This document shows, in pieces, positions 7,599 through 17,091 of a stretch of 64,000 bases of DNA. Under the pieces are notes generated by a model. That model searched no databases and was not told the DNA's origin. It was given only the letters and a program-made list of their open reading frames with translations. Origin of the DNA: Rhizobium leguminosarum (GTDB lineage Bacteria > Pseudomonadota > Alphaproteobacteria > Rhizobiales > Rhizobiaceae); NCBI RefSeq assembly GCF_001652265.1, contig NZ_LWBS01000055.1:1-64000 (forward strand). Reading direction: 5' to 3'. Numbering within the stretch: the stretch's first letter is position 1; every line of letters starts with the position of its first letter. Position numbers and translations under genes: made by a program.

Positions 7599-9134
7599 AT
7601 GATGTCACACTCGTTTGAATCCATTCTGGAGAGCCTGCCTCAGGGCATTGTTCTGCTTGATCCTGCCGGTACGGTGACGGCTTTCAATTCACGCACGCTT
7701 GATATTCTCGGCCTTCCGGAAGGCGCTATCCGCAAAGGCATGAATATCGACGGATTGCCGGGCACCGCAGACTGCCGCGCAGTGGCATCCCGCCGGTCGA
7801 TGGTCGGTGGACCGCCCACGTCTCAGTTTGCCCTTTCAGACGGAGGCATGGTCGCACTGACCTGCGCCCCGTCGAAGGATGGGGGCTGGATCCTCAGTTA
7901 CGAAGACATCTCGACCCTTATTCGTGTCGAAGACAGCCTGACTGAACAACATCGCCGGTTCGACGCAGCCCTCAGCAACATGCCACATGGGCTGTGCATG
8001 TTCGATTCGACCAAGAACCTGATATTGTGCAACGCCTCCTACGCGCGGATGTACAATCTGCCGGACCTTCTGACGCAACCGGGCACGCCACTTGTGGATA
8101 TCCTTGCCTATCGCAGCCGGGAGGGAAATGGCCCCGCCGATACCACGACCTATTTTGATGTGGTCTTTGAAGCGACAGTCCGCGGTGCGCCGGCCAGCCA
8201 GAACATCGTCCTGGCCGATGGGCGCGTTATCAAGATCACTCACAATCCGATGCAAAACGGTGGATACGTGGCCACCCATGAGGACGTCACCAAGACCGTC
8301 CGGCTGGCGGAAGAGCTGCGCCGGCATCACGATCAGCTCGAAGCGACGGTTAAGAGCCGCACGGCGGAAGTCGAGCGGCAGGCGCTGGAACTCGAGCGCA
8401 TGCTGGCGCAGGAGCGGAACATCAACGAATCGCAGCGGCAATTCGTGGCGATGGCATCGCATGAATTCAGGACGCCGCTTGCAATCATCGACGCTGCAGC
8501 CCAGCGGCTGCTGCGAAAGAGGGGGGCGATCGAGCCCGAATTTCTCAGCGACAAGGTCGATCAAATCCGCGCATCGGTGAACCGGATCGTCGATCTCATG
8601 GAGAGCATCCTGTCAGCCGGACGCCTCGATACCGGCAAGATCGATATCAGCTACGACGCCTGCACATTGAGATCATTGATAAAAACCTGTTGCGAGCGGC
8701 AGTCGACGATCGCAAAGTCGCACAGCTTCGTCTTGAATATCGATGAGCTGCCGGAGTTCATCGATGGCGATCCCCGCACTTTGGCACAGGTCTTTACCAA
8801 CCTGCTTTCCAATGCCGTCAAGTACGCGCCCGGAACCTCCGAAATTCGCGTTACGGCATGGACAGAGACGGGAAACGTCAAAGTTTCGATCAGCGATGAT
8901 GGAGTGGGGATCGATGCCGAAGACGTGCCCCGGCTGTTCCAGCGCTACTTTCGTGCCCGGACGTCGACCGGGATTGCCGGAACGGGTATCGGCCTCAACC
9001 TGGTGAAGCAGATCGTTGAACTGCATAGCGGCTCGATAGAGGTTCGAAGCGCAAGAGGATGCGGATCGACGTTTACCGTAACCCTTCCCATCAAGAGAAG
9101 TGGTAACGCTTCTGCGAGCAGCGATGCTGCCTGA
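7599..9134 (+). CDS. Soluble PAS-PAS sensor histidine kinase
   Basis: A kinase of about 511 residues. The first PAS begins near ESILESLPQGIVLLDPAG; a second, PAS_7-like, begins FDAALSNMPHGLCMFD. A coiled-coil linker (LRRHHDQLEATVKSRTAEVE) leads to the H-box MASHEFRTPL with phospho-acceptor His288. The HATPase domain shows N-box FTNLLSNAVKYAP, G1 DDGVGID, F-box FQRYFRA and G2 GTGIGLNL. No transmembrane segment or signal peptide is visible, so it senses a cytoplasmic signal. The start is uncertain: tandem ATGs at 7599 and 7602 lack a strong ribosome site, and a GTG at 7548 extends the frame. No response regulator is nearby. Confidence 0.88.
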   Translation: MMSHSFESILESLPQGIVLLDPAGTVTAFNSRTLDILGLPEGAIRKGMNIDGLPGTADCRAVASRRSMVGGPPTSQFALSDGGMVALTCAPSKDGGWILSYEDISTLIRVEDSLTEQHRRFDAALSNMPHGLCMFDSTKNLILCNASYARMYNLPDLLTQPGTPLVDILAYRSREGNGPADTTTYFDVVFEATVRGAPASQNIVLADGRVIKITHNPMQNGGYVATHEDVTKTVRLAEELRRHHDQLEATVKSRTAEVERQALELERMLAQERNINESQRQFVAMASHEFRTPLAIIDAAAQRLLRKRGAIEPEFLSDKVDQIRASVNRIVDLMESILSAGRLDTGKIDISYDACTLRSLIKTCCERQSTIAKSHSFVLNIDELPEFIDGDPRTLAQVFTNLLSNAVKYAPGTSEIRVTAWTETGNVKVSISDDGVGIDAEDVPRLFQRYFRARTSTGIAGTGIGLNLVKQIVELHSGSIEVRSARGCGSTFTVTLPIKRSGNASASSDAA

Positions 9135-9197
9135 TATTTCAGGATTGCTGTCCTGCATATCTACCCTATCCTTCTCACAATAGAGGAGGATCATGCC

Positions 9198-9809
9198 ATG
9201 GCTTTCATTCACACCCCCAATGCATCCGCCAGCGAGAAGACGACGTCGATGTATGCGTCGGCCGAGGCGAATTATGGTTATCTGCCGAACATGTACCGGG
9301 CCTTCGGCCATCGGCCGGAGGTGATGGAGAGCTGGGCGGCGCTGCTTTCGAGCATTCGCGGCCATATGAGCTTGCGGCGTTACGAACTGGTGACGCTGGC
9401 GGCGGCCAAGGAGCTCAAATCCTCGTATTGCATGCTGGCGCACGGCTCGGTGCTGCTGCGCGAGGGTTTCACCAGCGACGGGCTGACGGCTGTCGTCAAC
9501 GAGACGGAGAAGGCGCCGATCGATGCCGGCGAACGCGCGATCATGGCCTTTGCCGCCAAGGTGGCGCGCGATGCGACATCGGTGACGCAGCAGGATATAG
9601 ACGGGCTAAAGAAACACGGGCTGAGCGATGCCGATGTCTTCGACGTCACGGCGGCGGCAGCGGCCCGGTGTTTCTTCTCGAAAATGCTGGATGCGCTGGG
9701 TGCTGCGCCCGACCACGCCTATATCGAGCGGCTGGAGCCGAATGTGCGAAAGACGCTCAGTGTCGGCCGAGAGGTCGAGCGGCCTCTGGCGCCGTCTCGC
9801 GCGCAATGA
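9198..9809 (+). CDS. Carboxymuconolactone decarboxylase/AhpD-like peroxidase-related protein
   Basis: A 203-residue all-helical protein of the CMD/AhpD superfamily. The core motif reads ELKSSYCMLAHG: a single Cys four residues before the His, so the CxxC pair of true AhpD is absent (Ser in the first position), as is common in the peroxidase-related subgroup. The N-terminus (NYGYLPNMYRAFGHRPEVM) is typical of that subgroup. The start follows GAGGAGG. It stands alone on the plus strand, convergent with the esterase gene. It is probably involved in peroxide or organic-hydroperoxide handling; the substrate is not predictable. Confidence 0.8.
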   Translation: MAFIHTPNASASEKTTSMYASAEANYGYLPNMYRAFGHRPEVMESWAALLSSIRGHMSLRRYELVTLAAAKELKSSYCMLAHGSVLLREGFTSDGLTAVVNETEKAPIDAGERAIMAFAAKVARDATSVTQQDIDGLKKHGLSDADVFDVTAAAAARCFFSKMLDALGAAPDHAYIERLEPNVRKTLSVGREVERPLAPSRAQ

Positions 9810-9849
9810 TGCGATGACGGAGGCGCCAGGACGCCTGGTCCTGCGGCCC

Positions 9850-10893
9850 CTATTCCTGCGGTTTGTCCGCAAAATGCCGGATCGCAAACTCGGCGATATT
9901 CTGGCTCGACCGATCGGCATCGTCGAGCAAAGAGGGAAACAGCTGCCACTGATGGGGCATGCCCGGCCAGACCTCGGTGGTAACATCCACGCCCGCCTGG
10001 CGCGCCTTGTCGGCAAGCCGCAGCGTGTCGTCCAGCAGGACTTCACCGGAGCCGACCTGCAGCAGCAGCGGCGGAAAGCCGGTCATGTCGGCATAGAGCG
10101 GTGATGCCTGGGGATCGATCGGAGACCGGCTGCGGAGATAAGTCTTGCGCAGCGTCTCGATCTCAGCCTTGCCGAGCAGTGGGTCGTTTCCGGCATTTGA
10201 TGTCATCGAGCCGCCTGTCGCGGCAAGATCGGTGATGGGGCTCAGGGCAATTACGGCCGCCGGCAGCGGTTTCGCCGCCTGCATCTGCCGCAGCACCGTC
10301 TCGATCGCGATATTGCCGCCGGCGCCATCTCCGGCGACGATGATGTTCTCGTCGCGATAGCCGTTGTCGAGAAGCCAACGATAGGCCGTCAGCGCGTCGT
10401 TGATCTGCGCGGGATAAGCATATTCGGGCATCAGCCGATATTCGACGAGAAGAACGTCGCTGGACGCGGCCTTGGCGAGAGATCCCGCGAGCAGGCTGTG
10501 CGTGCGGATCGAGCCGCTGGAAAAGCCGCCGCCATGAATATAGAGGATCACCCTTTGGCCGATCGGGTGATGAAGACGCGCGGGCCACATCAGCTCGGCA
10601 TCGACGCCGTCGGCATCGACCTGCCGAACCTGGATGCGCGTCGGCCCCGGCGTCGTCTCCATCAGCGTCCTGAAGGCTGTCCGCCGCTGCTGCAGGCTAT
10701 CGGCACCGGCAAAGTGATCTTTCCACAGGCCGATGAATTTTTCGACCTGCTGGCGCGAGATTTGGCTTTGCGGTCCGATGTCCTGCCCGACCGCCGCCGA
10801 GGCGAGCAGCAACAGCGCAGCCAATGCGGGAAATAGACCGCTGGGCCGCTTTGGTCCCCTTCGATTGGCAGTTGGCAAAATCTGACAGTTCAT
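9850..10893 (-). CDS. HSL-type alpha/beta hydrolase fold protein lacking the nucleophile serine
   Basis: A 347-residue secreted member of the hormone-sensitive-lipase (bacterial family IV esterase) group. The signal peptide is LFPALAALLLLASAAVGQ, with cleavage near residue 37. The oxyanion motif YIHGGGF (His120) is intact. The nucleophile elbow reads GDGAGG (190 is Gly) where the family has GDSAGG. The downstream acid region SGEVLLDD and MPHQW histidine are kept. The codon is GGC at 10324-10326. The enzyme is therefore likely inactive as an esterase, or has another role such as ligand binding. The start ATG follows GGGAGAGG. Confidence 0.85.
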   Translation of the reverse strand: MNCQILPTANRRGPKRPSGLFPALAALLLLASAAVGQDIGPQSQISRQQVEKFIGLWKDHFAGADSLQQRRTAFRTLMETTPGPTRIQVRQVDADGVDAELMWPARLHHPIGQRVILYIHGGGFSSGSIRTHSLLAGSLAKAASSDVLLVEYRLMPEYAYPAQINDALTAYRWLLDNGYRDENIIVAGDGAGGNIAIETVLRQMQAAKPLPAAVIALSPITDLAATGGSMTSNAGNDPLLGKAEIETLRKTYLRSRSPIDPQASPLYADMTGFPPLLLQVGSGEVLLDDTLRLADKARQAGVDVTTEVWPGMPHQWQLFPSLLDDADRSSQNIAEFAIRHFADKPQE

Positions 10894-10993
10894 CAACCTC
10901 TCCCGATGATGCGGGCCATGACGGCCATGCCAGCATCTTTGGCCAGTTCAGGCGTCGGAGTCAAAAGGGTGACGGATGCGAATCCCGACCTTT

Positions 10994-11881
10994 TTACTCG
11001 GCTCTCATCGCGTCGATGACTGCCCTGAAACCCGCCGACATGTGGCGACGGCTCGGATAGTAGAGATAGAGCGGCTCCTCCGGCTGGCACCAGTCGTCCA
11101 GCACCTTAATCAGCTCGCCGCTGGCGATCGCCTTCTCCACGCGCGGCTCCCAGATATAGGCAAGGCCGACGCCACCAAGCGCTGCCTGCATCATCAGCTC
11201 GTGATCGTCGAGCGACAGCGGTCCGCTCGGCTGGAAGCTCACCGTCTGGCCATCCTTCTCGAATTCCCAGGCATAGCGCGCACCTGACGGAAACATGTTC
11301 TGGATGCAAAGATGACGCTTGAGTTCGTGGGGTGTCGCCGGCTTCGGCCGGGTCTCGAAATAGGCGGGCGAACCGACGACAACCAAACGGATGCGTGGCT
11401 TGATGCGCAGCGCGATCATGCCCTCGGTGACGCGCTCGCCGAAGCGGATGCCGGCATCGAAGCCCTCCTTGACGATATCGACCAGCCTATCGGTCGCGTT
11501 GATCTCCAATTGCAGATTGGGATTGCTTTTGAGCAATGGGCCGATGATGCGGCCGATGACGAAGGGGCCGATCGAGTTCGGCACATTGATCCTCACCTTG
11601 CCGAACGGCGTGTCGCGGTAGCGGTTCAGAGCATCGAGCGCTGCTGCCATCTCGCCGAAGGCGGGATCCAGATGCGAGATCAACAGTTCGCCGGCTTCCG
11701 TCAGCGAGACGCTGCGCGTCGTGCGGTTGAGCAGGCGAATACCGATCCGGTCTTCGAGATTGAGCACGGCATGACTGATTGCGGAAGCGGTGACGCCCCG
11801 CTCCTCGCCCGCCTTGCGAAAGCTCTTATGCCGCGCGACAGCCGCGAAGGCCGCAAGTTCGGACAGTTCGGTGGCTCGCAT
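10994..11881 (-). CDS. LysR-family transcriptional regulator
   Basis: A 295-residue LTTR. The winged helix-turn-helix occupies residues about 5-62 ([20 protein letters not shown], then [24 protein letters not shown] and SLTEAG), followed by a substrate-binding domain. The HTH type is the common CrgA/DmlR-like subgroup that acts on adjacent divergent genes. It is divergent from the SDR at 12008 with a 126-bp shared intergenic region, so it probably controls that gene. The ribosome site before the ATG is weak, so the start is slightly uncertain. Confidence 0.9.
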   Translation of the reverse strand: MRATELSELAAFAAVARHKSFRKAGEERGVTASAISHAVLNLEDRIGIRLLNRTTRSVSLTEAGELLISHLDPAFGEMAAALDALNRYRDTPFGKVRINVPNSIGPFVIGRIIGPLLKSNPNLQLEINATDRLVDIVKEGFDAGIRFGERVTEGMIALRIKPRIRLVVVGSPAYFETRPKPATPHELKRHLCIQNMFPSGARYAWEFEKDGQTVSFQPSGPLSLDDHELMMQAALGGVGLAYIWEPRVEKAIASGELIKVLDDWCQPEEPLYLYYPSRRHMSAGFRAVIDAMRAE

Positions 11882-12007
11882 TGCTGAACTACACTCATCA
11901 TAGTCTCAAGAATAACAAATCTTATACAGCAACGGATTTTCGGTCAAATTCAACCCGTCAGCACAGAGATGCGACGCCAACCGAACAGTTATCGAGAGGA
12001 ATCCGTC
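11882..12007. promoter_or_regulatory. Shared LysR/SDR intergenic control region
   Basis: This AT-rich 126-bp divergent region contains an inverted repeat, AAGA (11908-11911) and TCTT (11920-11923) separated by 8 bp, close to the LysR start. It is a candidate LTTR binding site by position and symmetry only. GAGAGGAAT at its right end is the SDR ribosome site. Confidence 0.35.
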
Positions 12008-12859
12008 ATGAAAGTCTGGTTCATCACTGGTGCATCCCGCGGCTTCGGCGCGCTGATGACCAAGGAAGCCCTTGCATCAGGCGATGCCGTCATCGCCACC
12101 GCCCGCAACCCGAAAACCGTGACCGAGCAGTTCGGTGATCATCCGAACCTGCTTGCCGTCGCGCTCGACGTCACCAATGAGGCGCAGGCCAAGGAGGCCG
12201 CGGCTGCCGGCATCGCCCGCTTCGGCCGCGTCGACGTTCTCGCCAACAATGCCGGCTACGGCCTGCTCGGCGCTGTCGAGGAAGCCACTGCCGAAGAGAT
12301 CGAAAGGCTCTATGCCACGAACGTCTTCGGGCTCCTGAAGGTGACGCGAGCCGTGCTGCCCTATATGCGCCGCCAGCGCTCCGGCCACATCCTGAACTTT
12401 TCCTCGATCGGCGGTTACTTCGGTTATCCCGGCTGGGGCGTCTATGGCTCGACGAAGTTCGCCGTCGAAGGCTTGTCCGAATCGATGGCCGCCGAACTCG
12501 AACCTTTCGGCATCAAGGTGACGATCGTCGAGCCCGGCTTCTTCCGCACCGACTTCCTCGCCGACACGTCGCTGGCGATCAGCCCGGCCTCCATCGCCGA
12601 CTACGAAGGCACGCCGGCCGGCAACATGCGCAGTTTCGCCGCCGACGCCAACCATGCCCAGCCCGGCAATCCCGCGAGGCTCGCCACCGGCATCATGACG
12701 ATGGTCAACTCGGCCAATCCGCCGCTTCGGATGCCGTTCGGCAGCGACACGGTGGCCATGATCGAGCAGCAGCATGCCAGCGTTGAAAAGGAACTTGCCG
12801 CCTGGCGCCAGCTCGCTCTGTCCACGGATTTTCCGAGCGATGCAACGACCTCGGCCTGA
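12008..12859 (+). CDS. Short-chain dehydrogenase/reductase (SDR)
   Basis: A 283-residue classical SDR. The cofactor loop is TGASRGFG near the N-terminus, followed by LANNAGYGLLGAV, catalytic Ser in NFSSIGGYFG, and the YGSTK catalytic Tyr/Lys pair, ending with PGFFRTDF. It is an NAD(P)-dependent oxidoreductase of unknown substrate. ATG 12008 was chosen behind GAGAGGAATCCGTC; the in-frame upstream segment from 11969 has no ribosome site. It is divergent from the LysR gene, its probable regulator. Confidence 0.9.
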   Translation: MKVWFITGASRGFGALMTKEALASGDAVIATARNPKTVTEQFGDHPNLLAVALDVTNEAQAKEAAAAGIARFGRVDVLANNAGYGLLGAVEEATAEEIERLYATNVFGLLKVTRAVLPYMRRQRSGHILNFSSIGGYFGYPGWGVYGSTKFAVEGLSESMAAELEPFGIKVTIVEPGFFRTDFLADTSLAISPASIADYEGTPAGNMRSFAADANHAQPGNPARLATGIMTMVNSANPPLRMPFGSDTVAMIEQQHASVEKELAAWRQLALSTDFPSDATTSA

Positions 12860-13012
12860 AGACCGGGCATTGTCCGCCGCATCCCCGATCTCGGGTATCC
12901 GGCGGCAGCGCCGCTGTGACCGCAGGAAAGCGCATCATGCGGCAAATTAGCATTCGCCTCACGCCTGGAATGACCTAGATCTAGGTTCGATCACCACCAT
13001 GAAGACGCGAGC

Positions 13013-14017
13013 ATGTCCATCAACTCCATCTGCATCTATGGCGCTGGCGCACTCGGCGGCGCTATCGCCGCCAAGCTTGCGAGCCAAGCCGGAAACGACG
13101 CCACCATCTCCGTCGTCGCGCGTGGAGCGCATCTCGACGCCATCCGCTACAACGGTCTCAGCCTGCGCGAAGCCGATGCAGAAAGGCCGCTCAATGTCCG
13201 CCTGACTGCGACGGACGATCCCAGCACATTGCCGCCGCAGGATCTCGTCATCACCGGCCTCAAGGGGCATCAGCTGGCACCCGCTGCCGAAGGCATTGCA
13301 AGCCTCCTCAAGGAAGGTACCCGCGTCGTCATGATTCTTAACGGCATTCCGTGGTGGTATTTTCACCGCGATACCCAGAGCCGGCATGCCGAGTTGCAGT
13401 TCGACGAACTCGATCCCGGCGGCAGGCTCTGGCGGCTGATCGGGCCGGAACGCGTCATCGGCTGCGTCGCTTATCAGGGCGCAGAGGTGATCAACCCCGG
13501 CGAGATCCAGCTTGCCAACAACGGCCGCTTCGTGCTCGGCGAGCCCTCCGGCGAAATGTCGCCCGATCTCGAGGCGATCGCCGCGGTACTGACCGACGCC
13601 GGCCTCAACATTGCGACGACGCCTGTTATCCGCGACGAGATCTGGAGCAAGCTAATGGGCAATACTGCCTTCAACCCGATCAGCGCGCTGACCAGGGCGC
13701 TGATGACCGACATCATGGCAGATCCGTCACTTTCGACCACGGTCGGCAAGGTGATGAACGAGGTCCGCGCCGTCGGCGAGGCCTTGGGCGCGCGTTTCAG
13801 CATGACCGTCGAGCAACGGCTCGAACAATCGCGCCATATCGGCGCCGTGCGCACGTCGATGCTGCAGGATCTGATCGGCGGCAAGGCGCTCGAAATCACG
13901 CCGCTGGTCGGTATGGTGGTGGCGCTCGGACGCCTGAGTGCCGTGCCGACGGCGGTCTCGGAAACGATCCTGGCGCTGGTGACGCAATTGGATCGGGAAA
14001 ACCAGCGCGGCAGCTGA
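13013..14017 (+). CDS. 2-dehydropantoate 2-reductase family protein
   Basis: A 334-residue PanE/ApbA-family reductase. The nucleotide-binding motif YGAGALGG is at residues 9-16; TGLKGHQL holds the conserved catalytic-region Lys, and EIWSKLMGNTAFNPISAL carries the second conserved Lys/Asn segment. Family members reduce ketopantoate to pantoate for coenzyme A, but many rhizobial paralogues have other substrates, so I give no symbol. It lies 153 bp after the SDR in the same direction, with no clear promoter or strong ribosome site seen between them. Confidence 0.82.
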   Translation: MSINSICIYGAGALGGAIAAKLASQAGNDATISVVARGAHLDAIRYNGLSLREADAERPLNVRLTATDDPSTLPPQDLVITGLKGHQLAPAAEGIASLLKEGTRVVMILNGIPWWYFHRDTQSRHAELQFDELDPGGRLWRLIGPERVIGCVAYQGAEVINPGEIQLANNGRFVLGEPSGEMSPDLEAIAAVLTDAGLNIATTPVIRDEIWSKLMGNTAFNPISALTRALMTDIMADPSLSTTVGKVMNEVRAVGEALGARFSMTVEQRLEQSRHIGAVRTSMLQDLIGGKALEITPLVGMVVALGRLSAVPTAVSETILALVTQLDRENQRGS

Positions 14018-14059
14018 TCGCAGAGGGAAAGGCGGCCGGGAAAGCCCGGCCGTATTCCC

Positions 14060-15007
14060 TTACTTTCCGACCTGCTCGGCCCAGTTCGGCGCCTTGCCGC
14101 CGCCATCGAGGAAGGTCATCGCCATATTCGCCATCAGGGGCGAGGCGAATGTCTCGTAATGGGTGAGATCAGGCAGGATCGCCAGCCGGTTCTTCGACAT
14201 GTTTTCCCGCATCCAGCCCGCATCGCGCAGACCGCCGCCGAGCTTGTGGTAGAAGTCGATCATATGCTCGGGCCGGATCATGTCGGCATCGCCATAGATC
14301 AGCATAACCGGCATGGTGAGCTTGGCGACGGCATCGCTATAGTCGATAGGTTCGCGCATCAGGGCGCCCATGGCGTCGAGCAGCTTCGGAAATTCGGAAA
14401 CGTCAGGCGCCACCGCCTTGTAGGAGAGGAACATCGGCGTGTCCTTCATCATGTCGGCCATACCGGCGCCGACGGACGCCTGCTGCGGCAACATCTCCGG
14501 GAAGAAGCCGTTCTGCGCATAGGGCGCCGAGAGTATCACCAGCCGGCGCACCCGGTCGGGCGCGTTCGCCGCCATGTTCAGCGCCACCCCGCCGCCGAAG
14601 GAATAACCGAAGACGTCGACCCTGTCGTAGCCGAGCTGCTTTACCAGGATCGCGAGATCGGCGCCGATGGCCGGAAGCTCGATCGGCCGCTTGCCGAGCG
14701 GGGTGCGGCCATGGCCCTGCAGATCGACGGCGATCACCTGCCGGTGGTCCGTGAAGACAGGCATGACGGGCGCGAACATCTCGATCTGCCCGAGGCCGCC
14801 GTGAAGGAGCAGCAGCGGTTCGCCCACTCCACGGATCTCGTAATAATAATCGATGCCGTTGACCGGCAGACTTTCCTTCCTGACGATCGGCGCTACGGCC
14901 TTGTTGCCCTCGCTCGCCGGCGTGCCACCGTCAGCACCTGATATATCGGGCGCGGCCAAGAATGCGGCGGCCGTTGCGATCATCGAAATCAGCGGCATCT
15001 TCGGCAT
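14060..15007 (-). CDS. Secreted alpha/beta hydrolase
   Basis: A 315-residue alpha/beta-hydrolase with an N-terminal signal peptide (MPKMPLISMIATAAAFLAAP). The core fold is clear: oxyanion LLLHGGLG, strand VIAVDLQGHGRT, nucleophile elbow FGYSFGGG (Ser intact), acid region IYGDADM and His in LTHYET. The start MPKMP was preferred to upstream in-frame ATGs because it follows AAGGAC and begins the signal peptide. It is convergent with the PanE-like gene. Its substrate is unknown; esterase, lactonase or peptidase activities all fit. Confidence 0.85.
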   Translation of the reverse strand: MPKMPLISMIATAAAFLAAPDISGADGGTPASEGNKAVAPIVRKESLPVNGIDYYYEIRGVGEPLLLLHGGLGQIEMFAPVMPVFTDHRQVIAVDLQGHGRTPLGKRPIELPAIGADLAILVKQLGYDRVDVFGYSFGGGVALNMAANAPDRVRRLVILSAPYAQNGFFPEMLPQQASVGAGMADMMKDTPMFLSYKAVAPDVSEFPKLLDAMGALMREPIDYSDAVAKLTMPVMLIYGDADMIRPEHMIDFYHKLGGGLRDAGWMRENMSKNRLAILPDLTHYETFASPLMANMAMTFLDGGGKAPNWAEQVGK

Positions 15008-15260
15008 GTCCTTGCTCCGTGTCTGCATCGATACCGCAAGGACGGCGGCGCTCATGTCTTTCCGACATCACGCTTCGAAATTTCTCGCATCGGCCTTTTA
15101 TGCCATTCCTTTATTTCCGTGCCCCGCTCCGAATGGATTTCCTATCGCCCGCAGCAGTAGACTTTCGCCATCGCTGCAAAGGTCAAATGCCATGCGAAAT
15201 GTCATATCCTCCGGTTTTCAGTTCCCTCGCCCACACAGGATCACCCGCGGCAGTAAGCAG

Positions 15261-15350
15261 ATGCGCGAGAAGCGCACCGCCCAGGCGCTGATCGTCTTTG
15301 GCGTAGTGCTCGCCTGCGTCGAACTCTATGTCGTTCTCGGCGTGCTCTGA
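15261..15350 (+). CDS. Possible 29-residue single-helix membrane protein
   Basis: A short frame with two or three charged N-terminal residues (MREKRTAQ) followed by one hydrophobic helix (ALIVFGVVLACVELYVVLGVL) that ends at the stop. The composition is that of genuine tiny membrane proteins. The ribosome site is poor (GCAGTAAGCAG), so it remains tentative. It lies in the 445-bp gap between the hydrolase and DUF1883 genes; nothing else is visible there. Confidence 0.35.
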   Translation: MREKRTAQALIVFGVVLACVELYVVLGVL

Positions 15351-15452
15351 GGCGGAGCGCGAAGACGTGAGCTGAAAGGCCGAGTTCCAACTTTTCCTTA
15401 ACCGACATACTGGTAAAATCGCGTCGCAAAGACTTCAGACGCCACGAGACCG

Positions 15453-15761
15453 ATGAAACCGAATTTCCGCTTCACCCACTACGATCTCAAGGAACAACGC
15501 GCCGGAACGATTATCGAGGTATCGTTGAATGCGGTGAACAATGTCCGCCTGATGACGGCGCCGAATTTCCAGCGGTTCACCGAGGTTCTCGATTTCAAAT
15601 ATATCGGCGGCGTGGCGCGCAAATCGCCGATCAAGATCGCCGTTCCGGAAAGCGGTCATTGGCATGTCATCGTCGATATGGAAGGTCATCACGGGCTTGC
15701 GGAATCTTCCGTCAAGGTGATCGCCGCGCCGGCAAATCAGAAGACGCCGCGCGCCTCCTGA
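15453..15761 (+). CDS. DUF1883 domain protein
   Basis: A 102-residue protein consisting of a lone DUF1883 domain: FTHYDLKEQRAGTIIEVSL, then NVRLMTAPNFQRF and the signature WHVIVDMEGHHGLAESSV. In other bacteria this domain is found alone or fused to TIR domains; its function is not established. No partner gene is adjacent. The ATG is preceded by a weak GACCG, so translation signals are unremarkable. Confidence 0.7.
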   Translation: MKPNFRFTHYDLKEQRAGTIIEVSLNAVNNVRLMTAPNFQRFTEVLDFKYIGGVARKSPIKIAVPESGHWHVIVDMEGHHGLAESSVKVIAAPANQKTPRAS

Positions 15762-15774
15762 GGTTCGCCGGGTT

Positions 15775-17091
15775 TCAGCGCGGATTGCGCTCCTTGCGAA
15801 GTTTTGCCCACCATTCCAGCCGCTTGCGGATATCGCGCTCGAAGCCGCGCTCCGGCGGATCGTAGAAGATCTGGCGACCCATCTTCTCCGGGAAATAATC
15901 CTGGCCGGAAAAGGCATCCGGCTCGTCGTGGTCGTAGCGGTAGCCGTCGCCGTAACCCTCACCCTTCATCAGCTTGGTCGGCGCATTGAGGACATGCTTC
16001 GGCGGCAGCAGCGAGCCGTTCTGCTTGGCGGCCTGAGTGGCAGCCTTGAAGGCGGTATAGACGGCGTTCGATTTCGGCGCGGTGGCGAGATAGACGCAGG
16101 CTTGCGCCAGCGCCAGTTCGCCTTCCGGCGAGCCGAGATACTCATAGGCATCCTTGGCGGCGTTGCAGATCACCAGCGCCTGCGGATCGGCAAGACCGAT
16201 ATCCTCCACCGCCATGCGCACCAGCCGCCGGCCGAGATAGAGCGGGTCCTCGCCGGCATCGAACATGCGGGCGAGATAATAGAGCGCGGCATCGGGATCC
16301 GAGCCGCGTACGGATTTATGCAGTGCCGAGATCAGATTGTAGTGGCCATCCTGCGCCTTGTCATAGACCGGGGCACGGCGCTGGACGATGCGCGTCAGGC
16401 CTTCTGTGTCGAAGCTCTCGCCTTCGCGCGCCGCGCGCCAGACTTCTTCGGCGAGCGTCAGCACCGCGCGGCCGTCGCCGTCGGCCATGCGGATCAGGCT
16501 GACGCGCGCATCCTCCGTCAGCGGCAGCGGCTTCTGCTCGATCGCCTCGGCGCGCTTCAGCAGCTCCTCGAGGCTCTCCTCGTCATGCGACTTGAAGGTG
16601 AGCACACGGGCCCGCGACAGCAGAGCGGCGTTGAGCTCGAAGGATGGGTTCTCAGTGGTGGCGCCGACGAGGATGACGGTGCCATCCTCCATGACGGGCA
16701 GGAAACTGTCCTGCTGGGCGCGGTTGAAACGATGGATCTCATCGACGAAGAGCAGCGTCTGACGGCCGTCCATACGCCGCAGGCGGGCTGTCTCAAACAC
16801 CTTTTTCAGATCGGCGACGCCGGAGAAGATCGCCGATATCTGCTCAAAGGCCAGCCCCGCCTCGCCCGAAAGCAGCCGTGCCACCGTCGTCTTGCCGGTG
16901 CCGGGCGGACCCCAGAAGATCATCGAGCCGAGCGAGCCGCTTTCGATCATCCTCTTCAGCACGCCGTCCTCGCCAGTCAGGTGCTCCTGACCGGTGACAT
17001 CGGCAAGCGTCTTCGGCCGCAGCCGGTCGGCAAGCGGCCGCTTGGCGGCCACCTCCTCCGGAACACGCGGCGCGAAGAGATCGTCGCTCAT
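15775..17091 (-). CDS. rarA: Replication-associated recombination protein A (RarA/MgsA)
   Basis: A 438-residue AAA+ ATPase of the RarA/WRNIP1 family, related to clamp-loader subunits, which acts at stalled replication forks. The N-terminus [20 protein letters not shown], Walker [10 protein letters not shown], Walker [10 protein letters not shown], sensor 1 [10 protein letters not shown] and the tetramerisation region with [18 protein letters not shown] are all present. Its ATG overlaps the stop of the upstream Do protease gene (ATGA), so the two are translationally coupled. Confidence 0.95.
   Translation of the reverse strand: MSDDLFAPRVPEEVAAKRPLADRLRPKTLADVTGQEHLTGEDGVLKRMIESGSLGSMIFWGPPGTGKTTVARLLSGEAGLAFEQISAIFSGVADLKKVFETARLRRMDGRQTLLFVDEIHRFNRAQQDSFLPVMEDGTVILVGATTENPSFELNAALLSRARVLTFKSHDEESLEELLKRAEAIEQKPLPLTEDARVSLIRMADGDGRAVLTLAEEVWRAAREGESFDTEGLTRIVQRRAPVYDKAQDGHYNLISALHKSVRGSDPDAALYYLARMFDAGEDPLYLGRRLVRMAVEDIGLADPQALVICNAAKDAYEYLGSPEGELALAQACVYLATAPKSNAVYTAFKAATQAAKQNGSLLPPKHVLNAPTKLMKGEGYGDGYRYDHDEPDAFSGQDYFPEKMGRQIFYDPPERGFERDIRKRLEWWAKLRKERNPR

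Noticed and set aside
7385..7624. 79-codon minus-strand frame between the 6942 gene and the kinase
   Set aside because: It overlaps the kinase start, shows no recognisable domain and no good ribosome site; chance frame more likely.
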